A stretch of DNA of 64,000 bases from Cellvibrio polysaccharolyticus (lineage in GTDB: Bacteria; Pseudomonadota; Gammaproteobacteria; Pseudomonadales; Cellvibrionaceae). The stretch covers positions 3,100,001 to 3,164,000 of the forward strand of contig NZ_PRDL01000001.1 in the NCBI RefSeq assembly GCF_015182315.1. Direction: 5' to 3'. Both the position numbers and the translations under genes were made by a program. Positions 45,791 to 53,806 of the stretch are shown here, in pieces. Below the pieces are notes generated by a model. That model made no database searches. It was not told the origin of the DNA and saw only the letters and a program-made list of their open reading frames with translations. Every line of letters starts with the position of its first letter. Within the stretch, counting starts at the first letter, position 1.

Positions 45791-45896
45791 GTTTGTCGTC
45801 CGGGCTTTTGTTCCAAAAACGCATGCATCCATCCCTGGAACTCCGACGGGTCATCCCTGACCCGACGGTTTTGGAACAAAAGCCCGGACAACAAAC
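45791..45896. repeat. Dispersed intergenic palindrome, family I, copy B
   Basis: 28-base arms at 45791-45818 and 45869-45896 pair at 27 of 28 positions around a 50-base centre. The centre carries the GGGTCA-TCCC-TGACCC inner hairpin seen in copy A. Arm positions 14-19 read GCTTTT, matched by AAAAGC. It lies between the convergent ends of the PL10 gene and the dehydrogenase gene. Confidence 0.92.
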
Positions 45897-45930
45897 TTGC
45901 ATCGTACCAGTCAGGAACGAAGAAAATCAC

Positions 45931-45970
45931 AACTCAACTCAACTCAACTCAACTCAACTCAACTCAACTC
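45931..45970. repeat. Pentanucleotide microsatellite (AACTC)x8
   Basis: Eight perfect tandem copies of AACTC in the gap between convergent genes. It lies outside any coding sequence and is not close to a promoter that I can see. Bases 46000-46230 beyond it are AT-rich and hold no evident gene. Confidence 0.97.
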
Positions 45971-46223
45971 CAACATGTTCCTTCTGTTTATAAAATTTTG
46001 CACCAGTAATTTTTAGAAACCATCTAAAAATAAGCCAGTGAGATTCAGACAAGGTAAAAAGTAGGTGCCTCAGGCATGCAGCATCAAGCCTTTGGATGAT
46101 TTTCGATATAGCCTCCCCCCAAAATAGGCAGTTAACAAACTATAGAGGAAGCAACTTATTGAGAGCATCAGACTATTTAACAGCGAAGAAATCGCTGTCT
46201 AAATAACTTGAGTTACAAAACGA

Positions 46224-46266
46224 GGATATAAAAAGATCCGGGCGCCTTGCAGGGACAACCCGGATC
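46224..46266 (-). terminator. Rho-independent terminator of the sugar-acid operon
   Basis: On the minus strand GATCCGGG pairs with CCCGGATC around a 16-base loop and is followed at once by TTTTTATATCC. It lies 38 bases after the dehydrogenase stop at 46304. Confidence 0.85.
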
Positions 46267-46303
46267 AACAGGGGAAAGAAACTTCAGTAAAAATGTTCGC
46301 CTA

Positions 46304-47830
46304 TCAGTTACCTTTTAACTCCTCAGCCAAAAATTCTTCCGGAAAATCCTGATAACACACTGGCCGCAGGAAACGTTTGATCGCTGCAGCGCCAACCGAC
46401 GTGGTGCGGCTGTCGGAGGTTGCCGGGAAAGGCCCGCCATGCACCATAGCCCGCCCTACTTCTACACCGGTCGGATAGCCGTTAAATAGAATGCGGCCGA
46501 CTTTCAATTCCAGAATCGGGATAATTTTCTTCACCAACGCCGCATCTGCTGTTTGTGTTACATGCAAGGTAGCAGTTAGTTGCCCTTCTATACGCTCGAT
46601 AAATTCCAGCATTTGTTCGGCATGATCACATACCACAATAAGCGCACTGGAGCCGAAATTTTCTTCCGCCAATACCGGGTCAGCGATGAAATCGGCATAG
46701 GAGGTTTCAAATAATGCGGCCTGGCACTGGTTGGTAGTGCCGGCTTTTCCTTCGGCAATTTTGTTAACGCGGCTGTGGCCGCCCAAACGCTGCACGCCTT
46801 TTTCATAGGCCGCATGTATGCCGGGGGTTAACATGGTTTGTGCTGCGCTGCCGGTTATTAAACCTGTGGCAACTTCTTTGAAGCGATTGAGCGCATCGCC
46901 CTTCACTGCCACTAACAGGCCAGGGTTGGTGCAAAATTGTCCAGCGCCCATCAACAGCGAGCCAACAAACCCTTGTGCGATTGTTTCTGCAGAGTGTTGC
47001 AGCGTATGCGGCAGTAAGAATACCGGGTTGATGCTGCTCATCTCGGCGTAGACTGGTATCGGTTCAGCGCGGGCGAAAGCGGTGCGTTGAATGGCAAGAC
47101 CGGCGTTGCGCGAGCCGGTAAAACCGACTGCTTTGACGACCGGATTGGATACCAGCGATAGCGCTTTGGCGTGGTCATTCAAATATAACAATGAGAAAAC
47201 GCCTTCCGGCATACCGGCAATTTTTACCGCAGATTGAATAGCGCGACCGACCAGCTCTGATGTACCGGGGTGGGCAGTGTGCGCTTTTACAATAACCGGT
47301 GCACCGGCAGCCAGTGCTGAAGCGGTATCGCCGCCAGCCACAGAAAATGCCAGCGGGAAATTACTTGCACCGAATACCACCACTGGACCCAACGGGATAT
47401 TGCGCATGCGTAAATCCGGCTTGGGTGGCTGTCGCTCCGGCAGTGCTGTTTCAATACAAACGCCCTGCCACTCCTGTTCGCGCAAAATAGTGGCGAAGAG
47501 TTTTAACTGGTTGACGGTGCGACCGCGCTCGCCTTCGAGACGAGCACGAGGAAGACCGCTTTCGTCCATCGCTCGCTGAATAAGAATGTCACCCAACGCT
47601 ACTATCTGCTCGGCAATCGTTTCCAGAAAGGCTGCACGTGTTTCGCTATTGGTAGCGCGGTAAACAGGAAATGCAATTTTCGCCAGTGCACAGGCTTTTT
47701 CAATATCGTCGTGCGAACCTCCAGCGTAAGCCGGTTCGAGCAACTCACCGGTGGCCGGATTAATGCCGTGAACCGCATTTTCGCTGCCCTGTACAAACTG
47801 TGAACCCAAAATCTGGTTTCCGGATAACAT
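46304..47830 (-). CDS. Alpha-ketoglutaric semialdehyde dehydrogenase
   Basis: A 508-residue aldehyde dehydrogenase of the 2,5-dioxovalerate (ketoglutaric semialdehyde) branch. Seen: the opening INPATGELLEPAY, GPVVVFGASNFPLAFSVAGGDTASALAAG for cofactor and fold, VGFTGSRNAGLAIQ, AEMSSINPVF with the general-base Glu, and GAGQFCTNPG with the catalytic Cys. It oxidises 2,5-dioxopentanoate to 2-oxoglutarate with NAD(P)+ and is the last step of oxidative pentose or aldarate pathways. It ends a minus-strand operon with a dehydratase, a DHDPS-family enzyme and a transporter. Start ATG 47830 has GGGAG. The 36-base gap to the transporter supports co-transcription. Confidence 0.92.
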   Translation of the reverse strand: MLSGNQILGSQFVQGSENAVHGINPATGELLEPAYAGGSHDDIEKACALAKIAFPVYRATNSETRAAFLETIAEQIVALGDILIQRAMDESGLPRARLEGERGRTVNQLKLFATILREQEWQGVCIETALPERQPPKPDLRMRNIPLGPVVVFGASNFPLAFSVAGGDTASALAAGAPVIVKAHTAHPGTSELVGRAIQSAVKIAGMPEGVFSLLYLNDHAKALSLVSNPVVKAVGFTGSRNAGLAIQRTAFARAEPIPVYAEMSSINPVFLLPHTLQHSAETIAQGFVGSLLMGAGQFCTNPGLLVAVKGDALNRFKEVATGLITGSAAQTMLTPGIHAAYEKGVQRLGGHSRVNKIAEGKAGTTNQCQAALFETSYADFIADPVLAEENFGSSALIVVCDHAEQMLEFIERIEGQLTATLHVTQTADAALVKKIIPILELKVGRILFNGYPTGVEVGRAMVHGGPFPATSDSRTTSVGAAAIKRFLRPVCYQDFPEEFLAEELKGN

Positions 47831-47866
47831 CTCAATCTCCCATCCGTAAAAAAGACAAGCCGGTAT

Positions 47867-49183
47867 TTATTCGTGGCGTAATTCAATACGCTTAACCGGC
47901 CCTAATAAAAAGGTGTATGACAAAGCGCCAGTAATCGCGGCGATGCCTACCAGCCCCAGCGCCCAACTGAACGAGCCGGTGTAGGCGAGAATAAAGCCGA
48001 TGGTGATCGGCATGATGATGCCCGCGAGGTTGCCCGCGAAATTACATACACCGCCGGTTACACCAATCAATTCTTTAGGGGCAACTTCAGAAATAATCGC
48101 CCATGACATGGAGGAAACGCCTTGGGCAAAAAACGCGAAAGATAAAATACTGATGGCTACCAGATTGGACTCAGTAAAATTGGCGAGAAAGATCGTAGAC
48201 GCAAATACAAAGCCGGTAACGATCGGCAGCTTGCGCGCCACTGACATGGAATAACCACGCTTTAACAAGGTATCTGACCAGTAGCCGCCCAGCAACACCC
48301 CTACGCTGGCAGCAATGTAAGGCATTACCGCGAAAAAGCCCGCTTTCAACATGGTCATACCACGCTCTTCAACCAGGTAGGTTGGGAACCAGGTAAGAAA
48401 GAAAAACAAGGTAGAGGAAATGGCAAACTTGCCAATACAGATAGCCCAGATTTGACGGTGCTCAAATAATTGCCACACCAGCGACCATTTGAAGTCAGCT
48501 TGCTGCACGCCACCGGTCAGCGCGCCACCTTCTTCGATGTAACGCAATTCTTCTTTACTGACACGCTTGCATTCTTTTGGATCGCGATACACTTTGAACC
48601 AGATAAACGCGAATATAATACCCAGACCGCCGGTGAGGTAAAAAACTTCCCGCCAACCGTAAGTAACCGCCACCCAGAACAGCAACGGCGTAAACATGGC
48701 GGTACCAATATACTGCCCTACCACATAAAAACTGGTAGCAGAACCACGCTCGCTTTTCGGAAACCACATGGTGACTACGCGGTTGTTGGAAGGAAAGGCC
48801 GGGGCTTCGGCAGCACCTACCAGCAAACGCAAACCAAACAGGGCCGCAAAACCGGATACCGCGCCTTGTACAAAAGTGGCTGCAGACCAAAGAAATAATG
48901 ACCAGCCGTAAGCAACTCGAGAGCCCAATCTGTCTACAATAAAACCGCCTGGCAAATTGGCAAAGGCGTAAGTCCAGGCAAATGCTGAAAAGAGTAACCC
49001 CATCTGGATTCTGTCCAGCCCCAGGTCTTCAGAAAGAATTGGCGCCACCACGGCTAAATTGGTGCGGTCAACGTAATTGATAACAGTGGCGAAAAAAATC
49101 AGAAACAACATCAGGTAACGCGTTTTACCCGGCCGGACGCCGGCTGGAGCTATGGTTTTTAGCCCCGCCTTCTCGTGAAACAT
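47867..49183 (-). CDS. MFS transporter, anion:cation symporter family (sugar acid uptake)
   Basis: A 438-residue inner-membrane protein with about 12 hydrophobic helices and the ACS-family signatures INYVDRTNLAVVAPIL, the loop GGFIVDRLGSR and VGAAEAPAFPSNNRVVTMWFP. Relatives move hexuronates, glucarate, galactarate or similar acids with protons. It sits between the DHDPS-family gene and the dehydrogenase of the operon, so it likely brings in the same sugar acid that the enzymes consume. The substrate cannot be told from sequence. Start ATG 49183 with AGAGG upstream. Confidence 0.9.
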   Translation of the reverse strand: MFHEKAGLKTIAPAGVRPGKTRYLMLFLIFFATVINYVDRTNLAVVAPILSEDLGLDRIQMGLLFSAFAWTYAFANLPGGFIVDRLGSRVAYGWSLFLWSAATFVQGAVSGFAALFGLRLLVGAAEAPAFPSNNRVVTMWFPKSERGSATSFYVVGQYIGTAMFTPLLFWVAVTYGWREVFYLTGGLGIIFAFIWFKVYRDPKECKRVSKEELRYIEEGGALTGGVQQADFKWSLVWQLFEHRQIWAICIGKFAISSTLFFFLTWFPTYLVEERGMTMLKAGFFAVMPYIAASVGVLLGGYWSDTLLKRGYSMSVARKLPIVTGFVFASTIFLANFTESNLVAISILSFAFFAQGVSSMSWAIISEVAPKELIGVTGGVCNFAGNLAGIIMPITIGFILAYTGSFSWALGLVGIAAITGALSYTFLLGPVKRIELRHE

Positions 49184-49340
49184 AAAAATACCTCTATCTG
49201 TTATCCGTTATTATTGGCGGTTTACATGGTCAGTACTGGCAGGCAGCAGGTTTTCAGTCGCTCTCCTACCCCGGCATAACATCGAGCGTGTAGTCAGAAA
49301 AATGATGTAAAAAAATATTATTGTTTTCGATTTTTATTCC

Positions 49341-49371
49341 TGGCTCGCTGCTTTTACAAAGCAGCGAGCCA
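49341..49371. other. Perfect 14-bp hairpin between the DHDPS-family and MFS genes
   Basis: TGGCTCGCTGCTTT (49341-49354) pairs with AAAGCAGCGAGCCA (49358-49371), three-base loop, 11 bases before the DHDPS-family stop codon side. No U-run follows on the minus strand, so it probably stabilises or separates transcript segments rather than ends them. Confidence 0.65.
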
Positions 49372-49381
49372 GACGAAACAG

Positions 49382-50290
49382 TTATTCCAAAGACAGCTGG
49401 CGCCACTCATTCAGCAACAGCGCCAACTTTTCCCGCTGCGCGGCATTGAGTGCAACCACGCCAGGCGCACGTACCGGCCCAACCGGGAAGCCCATTTGCA
49501 CCAGTGCTTCTTTCACCACGGTCACGTTAGCGCCGTTGGCTTCATAGGTGCGCATAATTTCGAAATCGGCAATGGCATCAACCAGCGCGCGCGCCTTGTT
49601 TTGATCGCCCTCTTCCAATGCGCGGTAAAAACGCAGCGATAATTCCGGGTTTACGTTGACCAGTCCGGAGGTAAAACCGCGTGCACCACACGCGTAGAAA
49701 GGCAGCGCCCAGCTTTCTGCCAAACCGCAAATCCATTGAAATGCCTGCCCTTTGGTAGCGCGAATGGATTCGGCAAGACGAATGGGATCAGGCACGGCAT
49801 ATTTCACACCGATCACATTGGGTATTTCTGCCATGCGCGCAAAATGTTCCGGCAATAACAAAGGGCTGCGAGCGTAGGCAATGATCGGCAAATCGGTGGA
49901 GTCGGCAATTTGACGAACGTAATCAACCACCAGACGCGCCGAACAGAATGGGTCAACCGGCTGGTGAATCATCAACGCATCTACCCCGGCTTTTTTGGCG
50001 GCGGCGGCGAGTTTTATCGCCTCGCGCGCACTTCGGCCAATACCGGCAGTGACACAGGAACGACCGGCGTTGGCTTCTACTGCCAGCTCATACACGCGGG
50101 TAACTTCGTCCAGATCCTGCGCATAAAATTCGCCGGTATTGCCGCCGGTAACAATGTTATGAATACCGGCAGCAGCAATGCGATCAACAATGGTGCGCAG
50201 CAGTTTTTCATCAATCTCGCCGCGTTGATCGTAAGGGGTAACATGCACACCGGAAATACCGGCAAATGCAGCGTTGATATCTTTGCTCAT
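49382..50290 (-). CDS. DHDPS-family dehydratase/aldolase of 2-keto-3-deoxy sugar acid
   Basis: A 302-residue TIM-barrel enzyme of the dihydrodipicolinate synthase superfamily. It has GGNTGEFYAQ near the N-terminus and the Schiff-base Lys in NVIGVKYAVPD, with Tyr in IIAYARSPLLL. The residues expected for lysine biosynthesis are not in the usual order, so a catabolic role is preferred. Candidates are 2-keto-3-deoxy-L-arabonate dehydratase or 5-keto-4-deoxyglucarate dehydratase, both of which yield the semialdehyde oxidised by the neighbouring dehydrogenase. It follows the IlvD/Edd dehydratase by 88 bases, with a GC-rich hairpin in the gap. Confidence 0.85.
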   Translation of the reverse strand: MSKDINAAFAGISGVHVTPYDQRGEIDEKLLRTIVDRIAAAGIHNIVTGGNTGEFYAQDLDEVTRVYELAVEANAGRSCVTAGIGRSAREAIKLAAAAKKAGVDALMIHQPVDPFCSARLVVDYVRQIADSTDLPIIAYARSPLLLPEHFARMAEIPNVIGVKYAVPDPIRLAESIRATKGQAFQWICGLAESWALPFYACGARGFTSGLVNVNPELSLRFYRALEEGDQNKARALVDAIADFEIMRTYEANGANVTVVKEALVQMGFPVGPVRAPGVVALNAAQREKLALLLNEWRQLSLE

Positions 50291-50326
50291 AACAGGAGGC
50301 TCTCATCGTCAATCGGTTATTTTTTT

Positions 50327-50357
50327 AAATCCCGCGATAAAACCGACCGCGGGATTT
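50327..50357. other. Hairpin between IlvD/Edd dehydratase and DHDPS-family genes
   Basis: AAATCCCGCG pairs with CGCGGGATTT around an 11-base loop, in the 88-base gap. No U-run on the minus strand; likely an intercistronic stem rather than a terminator. Confidence 0.55.
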
Positions 50358-50378
50358 TCAATTCAATGTATCAGCTGA

Positions 50379-52118
50379 TCAGTGAATTTCCGGTTCGCCA
50401 CTATCCAGTTGTTTCACAGGGATAGTTTCCAGAAAATCAAAATCGCAACCTTTGTTCGCCTGGCTGACATGCTGCTGGTACAACATGCCATAACCGCGCT
50501 CGAATTTTGGCGGCGGTGCCACCCACTGCGAACGGCGGGTTTCCAGTTCGGCATCGCTGATCAGCACATTCAGTTTTCTTGCCGGTACGTCCAGCTCAAT
50601 CAAGTCACCGGTTTGTACCAGCGCGAAAGGCCCGCCGATATAGGATTCCGGCGCGACGTGTAATACGCAGGCGCCGTAGCTGGTGCCGCTCATACGCGCA
50701 TCGGAAATACGCAGCATGTCGCGCACACCTTTGGCCAATAATTTTTGCGGAATAGGTAATTGCCCCCACTCCGGCATACCCGGCGCACCTTGTGGGCCAG
50801 CCTGTTTGAGTACGATGACCGAATTTTCATCGACATCCAGATCCGGATCATCAATGCGCGCGGCCATATCGGTGTAATTTTCAAACACCAGCGCACGACC
50901 CGTGTGTTTGAGCAAGTGTGGTTCGGCCGCCGGCGGTTTTATCACGGCACCATCCGGAGCAATGTTGCCGCGCAATACCGCGATGCCATCGCTTTCCGAC
51001 AAGGCATTATCGCGAGCGCGAATCACGTCATCGTTAAATACCCGCGCACCGGCAATATTTTCGCCAAGGGTTTTTCCGGTAATGGTTTTTTGGTTTACAT
51101 CGAGCAAATCTGTCAGCTGGTTGATCAACGCAGGCAAACCACCGGCGTAATAAAAATCTTCCATCAGGTATTTACCGGCCGGGCGCAAGTTCGCCAGCAC
51201 CGGTGTAGTACGCGCCAATTCGTCAAAACGGTCAATGGTGAGATCAATACCGGCGCGGCGCGCCAGCGCAACAATGTGCACAATGGAATTGGTAGAGCCG
51301 GACAACGCCAGCGCAACGCGGATGGCATTGTCAAAAGATGCCGGGGTAATAATGTCGGAAGGCTTCAAGTCTTCCCACACCATATCCACAATGCGGCGAC
51401 CCGTCAGCGATGCCATTTGAGCATGGCGCGAATCCGGCGCAGGGATGGAAGAAGCACCGGTCAAACAAAAGCCAAGCGTTTCGGCAACGCTGGTCATGGT
51501 AGATGCCGTACCCATGGTCATGCAGTGACCGGGCGAGCGGGCAATACCGTTTTCTACACCTTTCCAATCGTCCTCAGTGATATTACCGGCGCGCAATTCG
51601 GCCCAGTATTTCCAGGTATCCGAACCACTGCCGAGCGTTGCGCCGTTCCAGTTGCCGCGCAACATCGGGCCGCCCGGCATAAAAATAACCGGCAAATTCA
51701 TGGTAATAGCGCCCATCAACATCGCAGGCGTGGTTTTGTCGCAACCGCCCATCAACACCGCACCGTCTGCCGGGTAAGCGCGCAGCAATTCTTCGGTTTC
51801 CATCGCCAGCATATTGCGGAACAACATCGCGGTCGGCTTCTGGAAAGGTTCGGACAAGGTAGACGCCGGCAATTCAACCGGAAAACCACCGGCTTGCCAG
51901 ATGCCGCGTTTCACTTCTTCAACGCGGTCTTTGAAATGGGTATGACAGGGGTTGATATCGCTCCAGGTGTTGATAATGGCGATAACCGGCTTGCCCGCGT
52001 AATCGTCCTGGGTGAAACCCATTTGCGCGGTGCGTGAACGGTGACCAAACGAACGGAGGTCTTTCACCCCGTACCAACGGTGACTGCGAAGCTCTTCGGG
52101 ACTTTTCTTTTTAGCCAT
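50379..52118 (-). CDS. IlvD/Edd-family sugar-acid dehydratase, L-arabinonate dehydratase type
   Basis: A 579-residue iron-sulfur dehydratase. The three Cys expected to bind the cluster are visible: C58 (DINPCHTHF), C126 (MGGCDKTTP) and C199 (SPGHCMTMGTAST). Also seen: GRRIVDMVWEDLKPSDI, GGSTNxxxH-like SGSTNSIVHIVALA and the late RISDARMSGTSYG. Length and these segments match the sugar-acid branch (L-arabinonate/D-xylonate) rather than IlvD or phosphogluconate dehydratase. It would turn a pentonate or hexonate into a 2-keto-3-deoxy acid. First structural gene behind the LacI gene and a palindromic operator. Residues of pectin arabinan would explain L-arabinonate, but the substrate is inferred. 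Confidence 0.88.
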   Translation of the reverse strand: MAKKKSPEELRSHRWYGVKDLRSFGHRSRTAQMGFTQDDYAGKPVIAIINTWSDINPCHTHFKDRVEEVKRGIWQAGGFPVELPASTLSEPFQKPTAMLFRNMLAMETEELLRAYPADGAVLMGGCDKTTPAMLMGAITMNLPVIFMPGGPMLRGNWNGATLGSGSDTWKYWAELRAGNITEDDWKGVENGIARSPGHCMTMGTASTMTSVAETLGFCLTGASSIPAPDSRHAQMASLTGRRIVDMVWEDLKPSDIITPASFDNAIRVALALSGSTNSIVHIVALARRAGIDLTIDRFDELARTTPVLANLRPAGKYLMEDFYYAGGLPALINQLTDLLDVNQKTITGKTLGENIAGARVFNDDVIRARDNALSESDGIAVLRGNIAPDGAVIKPPAAEPHLLKHTGRALVFENYTDMAARIDDPDLDVDENSVIVLKQAGPQGAPGMPEWGQLPIPQKLLAKGVRDMLRISDARMSGTSYGACVLHVAPESYIGGPFALVQTGDLIELDVPARKLNVLISDAELETRRSQWVAPPPKFERGYGMLYQQHVSQANKGCDFDFLETIPVKQLDSGEPEIH

Positions 52119-52421
52119 GGTTTATATATCCGGCTGCAGGTTGATACGACAAACTCCGGGGCTGCCTTTCCACGAGGGCGGCGTAAAACATCCGCTATCG
52201 GCTCAGGGTTTGTCAGTTGATTATTGTGTTTTTCGAAACCAATGATTGCGCAATCATTTTGGGATTGCAAGCCTTTGTGCGTAATTTAAATTTTCAGGGA
52301 GAAAAGATCAGACCGAAGGCAGGGGAATTGTTACAGAGCGAAACAACGGGAAATCGGGTAACAGGAGGAAAAATGCGATAACTGCAAGGTTATCCGAAGA
52401 TAAAGGAAAATGCCTGATTTT
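52119..52421. other. Regulatory gap between LacI gene and dehydratase gene
   Basis: A 303-base gap between two minus-strand genes. It contains the palindrome at 52242-52257 and should hold the operon promoter. The dehydratase ribosome site is weak (GGA 12 bases before ATG 52118). No further gene is evident. Confidence 0.55.
52242..52257. promoter_or_regulatory. Candidate operator ATGATTGCGCAATCAT in the sugar-acid operon
   Basis: A perfect 16-bp palindrome about 125 bases before the dehydratase start. It shares 18 consecutive bases (TGATTGCGCAATCATTTT) with the site at 37873-37890. The adjacent LacI-family gene (52422-53471) is the obvious candidate binder. Confidence 0.75.
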
Positions 52422-53471
52422 TCAGGCACTTTCCCGCTCAATAACAGCAAAGCCGGTATCAATAACACCGCCTGGCACCGCGTTGCTATCACCGGAATTC
52501 ATCCGCGCCAGCAATGCCATGGCAGCGCGACGGCCAATTTCAGCGCCATTGACGCGAATGGTGGTGATAGGCGGTAACGTGTATTCCGAGAAGTCCAGAT
52601 CACCGAATCCGATCACCGCCATGTCTTGCGGAATACGGATATTGCGTTGTTGCGCTTCCACCATAACCCCGTGTGCGAGAGTATCCGAACTGCAATACAC
52701 GGCATCTATCGGGCCACTGGCCTGGTCGAGAATACCGGCAATACCTTCACGACCCAACTGGAACCGGGCGGGTGTTGGCACCTTGGCAACAATGGGTTCA
52801 TCCACTCCGGCATTGGCCAGGGTTTGTAAAAAACCATCCAGACGCTTCACTGCACGCTGGTCATTAGCCGACACGGCCGCAAAACGGCGATGACCTTTAG
52901 CCAGCAAATACTCCGCTGCCGCCTCCCCTACCCGCGTGTGGGAAAAGCCGACCAGAGTATCAATAGGGTCAGGGCTGAGATCCCAGGTTTCCACCACGGG
53001 CACATCGGTAACTTCAAGGCGCTTGCGAATATCCGGGGCATGGTAAGTACCGGTGAGAATAATGCCATCCGGACGGCGGCCAAGAACCGCTTCCAGCAGT
53101 TGTTTTTCCTGCTCGTCTTCGTAGGCGGAAATACCCAGCAGGGTCTGATAACCGGCTTGCGCCAGGGTATCGGTAATGGCTTGCACCGTTTCAGCAAAGA
53201 TGGAGTTGGCGATGGTGGGAACAATCAATGCCACCATACGGCTGCTACGGCTGGCCAGACCACCCGCGAGCATATTGGGCACGTAACCAATTTCATCAAT
53301 GGCGCGCCGTACACGCTGCTGTGCATCTTCCGATACCAGATCCGGTTGATTGAGTACACGGGATACCGTGATAGGTGAAACACCGGCAACTTTGGCGACG
53401 TCAATTAATGTTGGCGCACGGCCGGAGGTGCTTTTTCTGGCGCGAGGATTTTTGGTAATTTTTTTAGTCAT
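52422..53471 (-). CDS. LacI-family regulator of the sugar-acid operon
   Basis: A 349-residue regulator with a basic leader, helix-turn-helix (TLIDVAKVAGVSPITVSRVLNQ), hinge (VPNMLAGGLASRSSRMV) and a periplasmic-binding-like effector domain, including IVPTIANSIFAE, GRRPDGIILTGT and the late VIGFGDLDFSEYTLPPITTIRV. It resembles GntR/IdnR-type LacI proteins that sense sugar acids. It lies upstream of and in the same direction as the dehydratase-DHDPS-MFS-dehydrogenase genes. The shared palindromes at 52242 and 37873 suggest it also controls the pectin TonB receptor. The effector may be a 2-keto-3-deoxy acid. Confidence 0.92.
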   Translation of the reverse strand: MTKKITKNPRARKSTSGRAPTLIDVAKVAGVSPITVSRVLNQPDLVSEDAQQRVRRAIDEIGYVPNMLAGGLASRSSRMVALIVPTIANSIFAETVQAITDTLAQAGYQTLLGISAYEDEQEKQLLEAVLGRRPDGIILTGTYHAPDIRKRLEVTDVPVVETWDLSPDPIDTLVGFSHTRVGEAAAEYLLAKGHRRFAAVSANDQRAVKRLDGFLQTLANAGVDEPIVAKVPTPARFQLGREGIAGILDQASGPIDAVYCSSDTLAHGVMVEAQQRNIRIPQDMAVIGFGDLDFSEYTLPPITTIRVNGAEIGRRAAMALLARMNSGDSNAVPGGVIDTGFAVIERESA

Positions 53472-53622
53472 GGGCAGATAATTTCCCAGGTAAGCACTCT
53501 ACCCGAAGAACAGGGCAACGAAATGATTGACGCTATCATAGGGCAAAAACAAAGGCTTGCAAGTGCTTTGTGGATTATCTGACGAGTAATAAAGACTTGA
53601 AGATGGCAGGCTTCATTCTGCC

Positions 53623-53742
53623 GTATGCCATCAGGATAATTGTTTCAAAAACGCATATATACGCTCCATGTAGCTCTGACGAGTCATCCCTCGCCGGGCG
53701 CCCCTGACTGACAGTTTTGAAACAATTATCCCGATGACAAAC
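53623..53742. repeat. Dispersed intergenic palindrome, family I, copy C
   Basis: 28-base arms at 53623-53650 and 53715-53742 pair at 25 of 28 positions around a 64-base centre. Arm positions 14-19 are ATAATT, matched by AATTAT, unlike copies A and B. The centre is longer and more diverged than in A and B. It lies in the 335-base gap between the FecA-like receptor stop (53807) and the LacI start; the rest of that gap shows no gene. Confidence 0.88.
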
Positions 53743-53806
53743 TCACATTGTGCAGGTCGTGGGTTTGGTAACAACGAGCAAACACGTCCCTGTGTTTCTT
53801 TTATGC

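Noticed and set aside
45931..45970. AACTC array as a CRISPR
   Set aside because: The unit is five bases with no spacers and no cas genes; it is a microsatellite.
50760..52037. A 425-codon open frame on the plus strand inside the dehydratase gene
   Set aside because: It is exactly antisense to a well-supported iron-sulfur dehydratase with all ligand Cys, has His/Arg/Gln-rich composition typical of shadow frames, and has no ribosome site or family motif.
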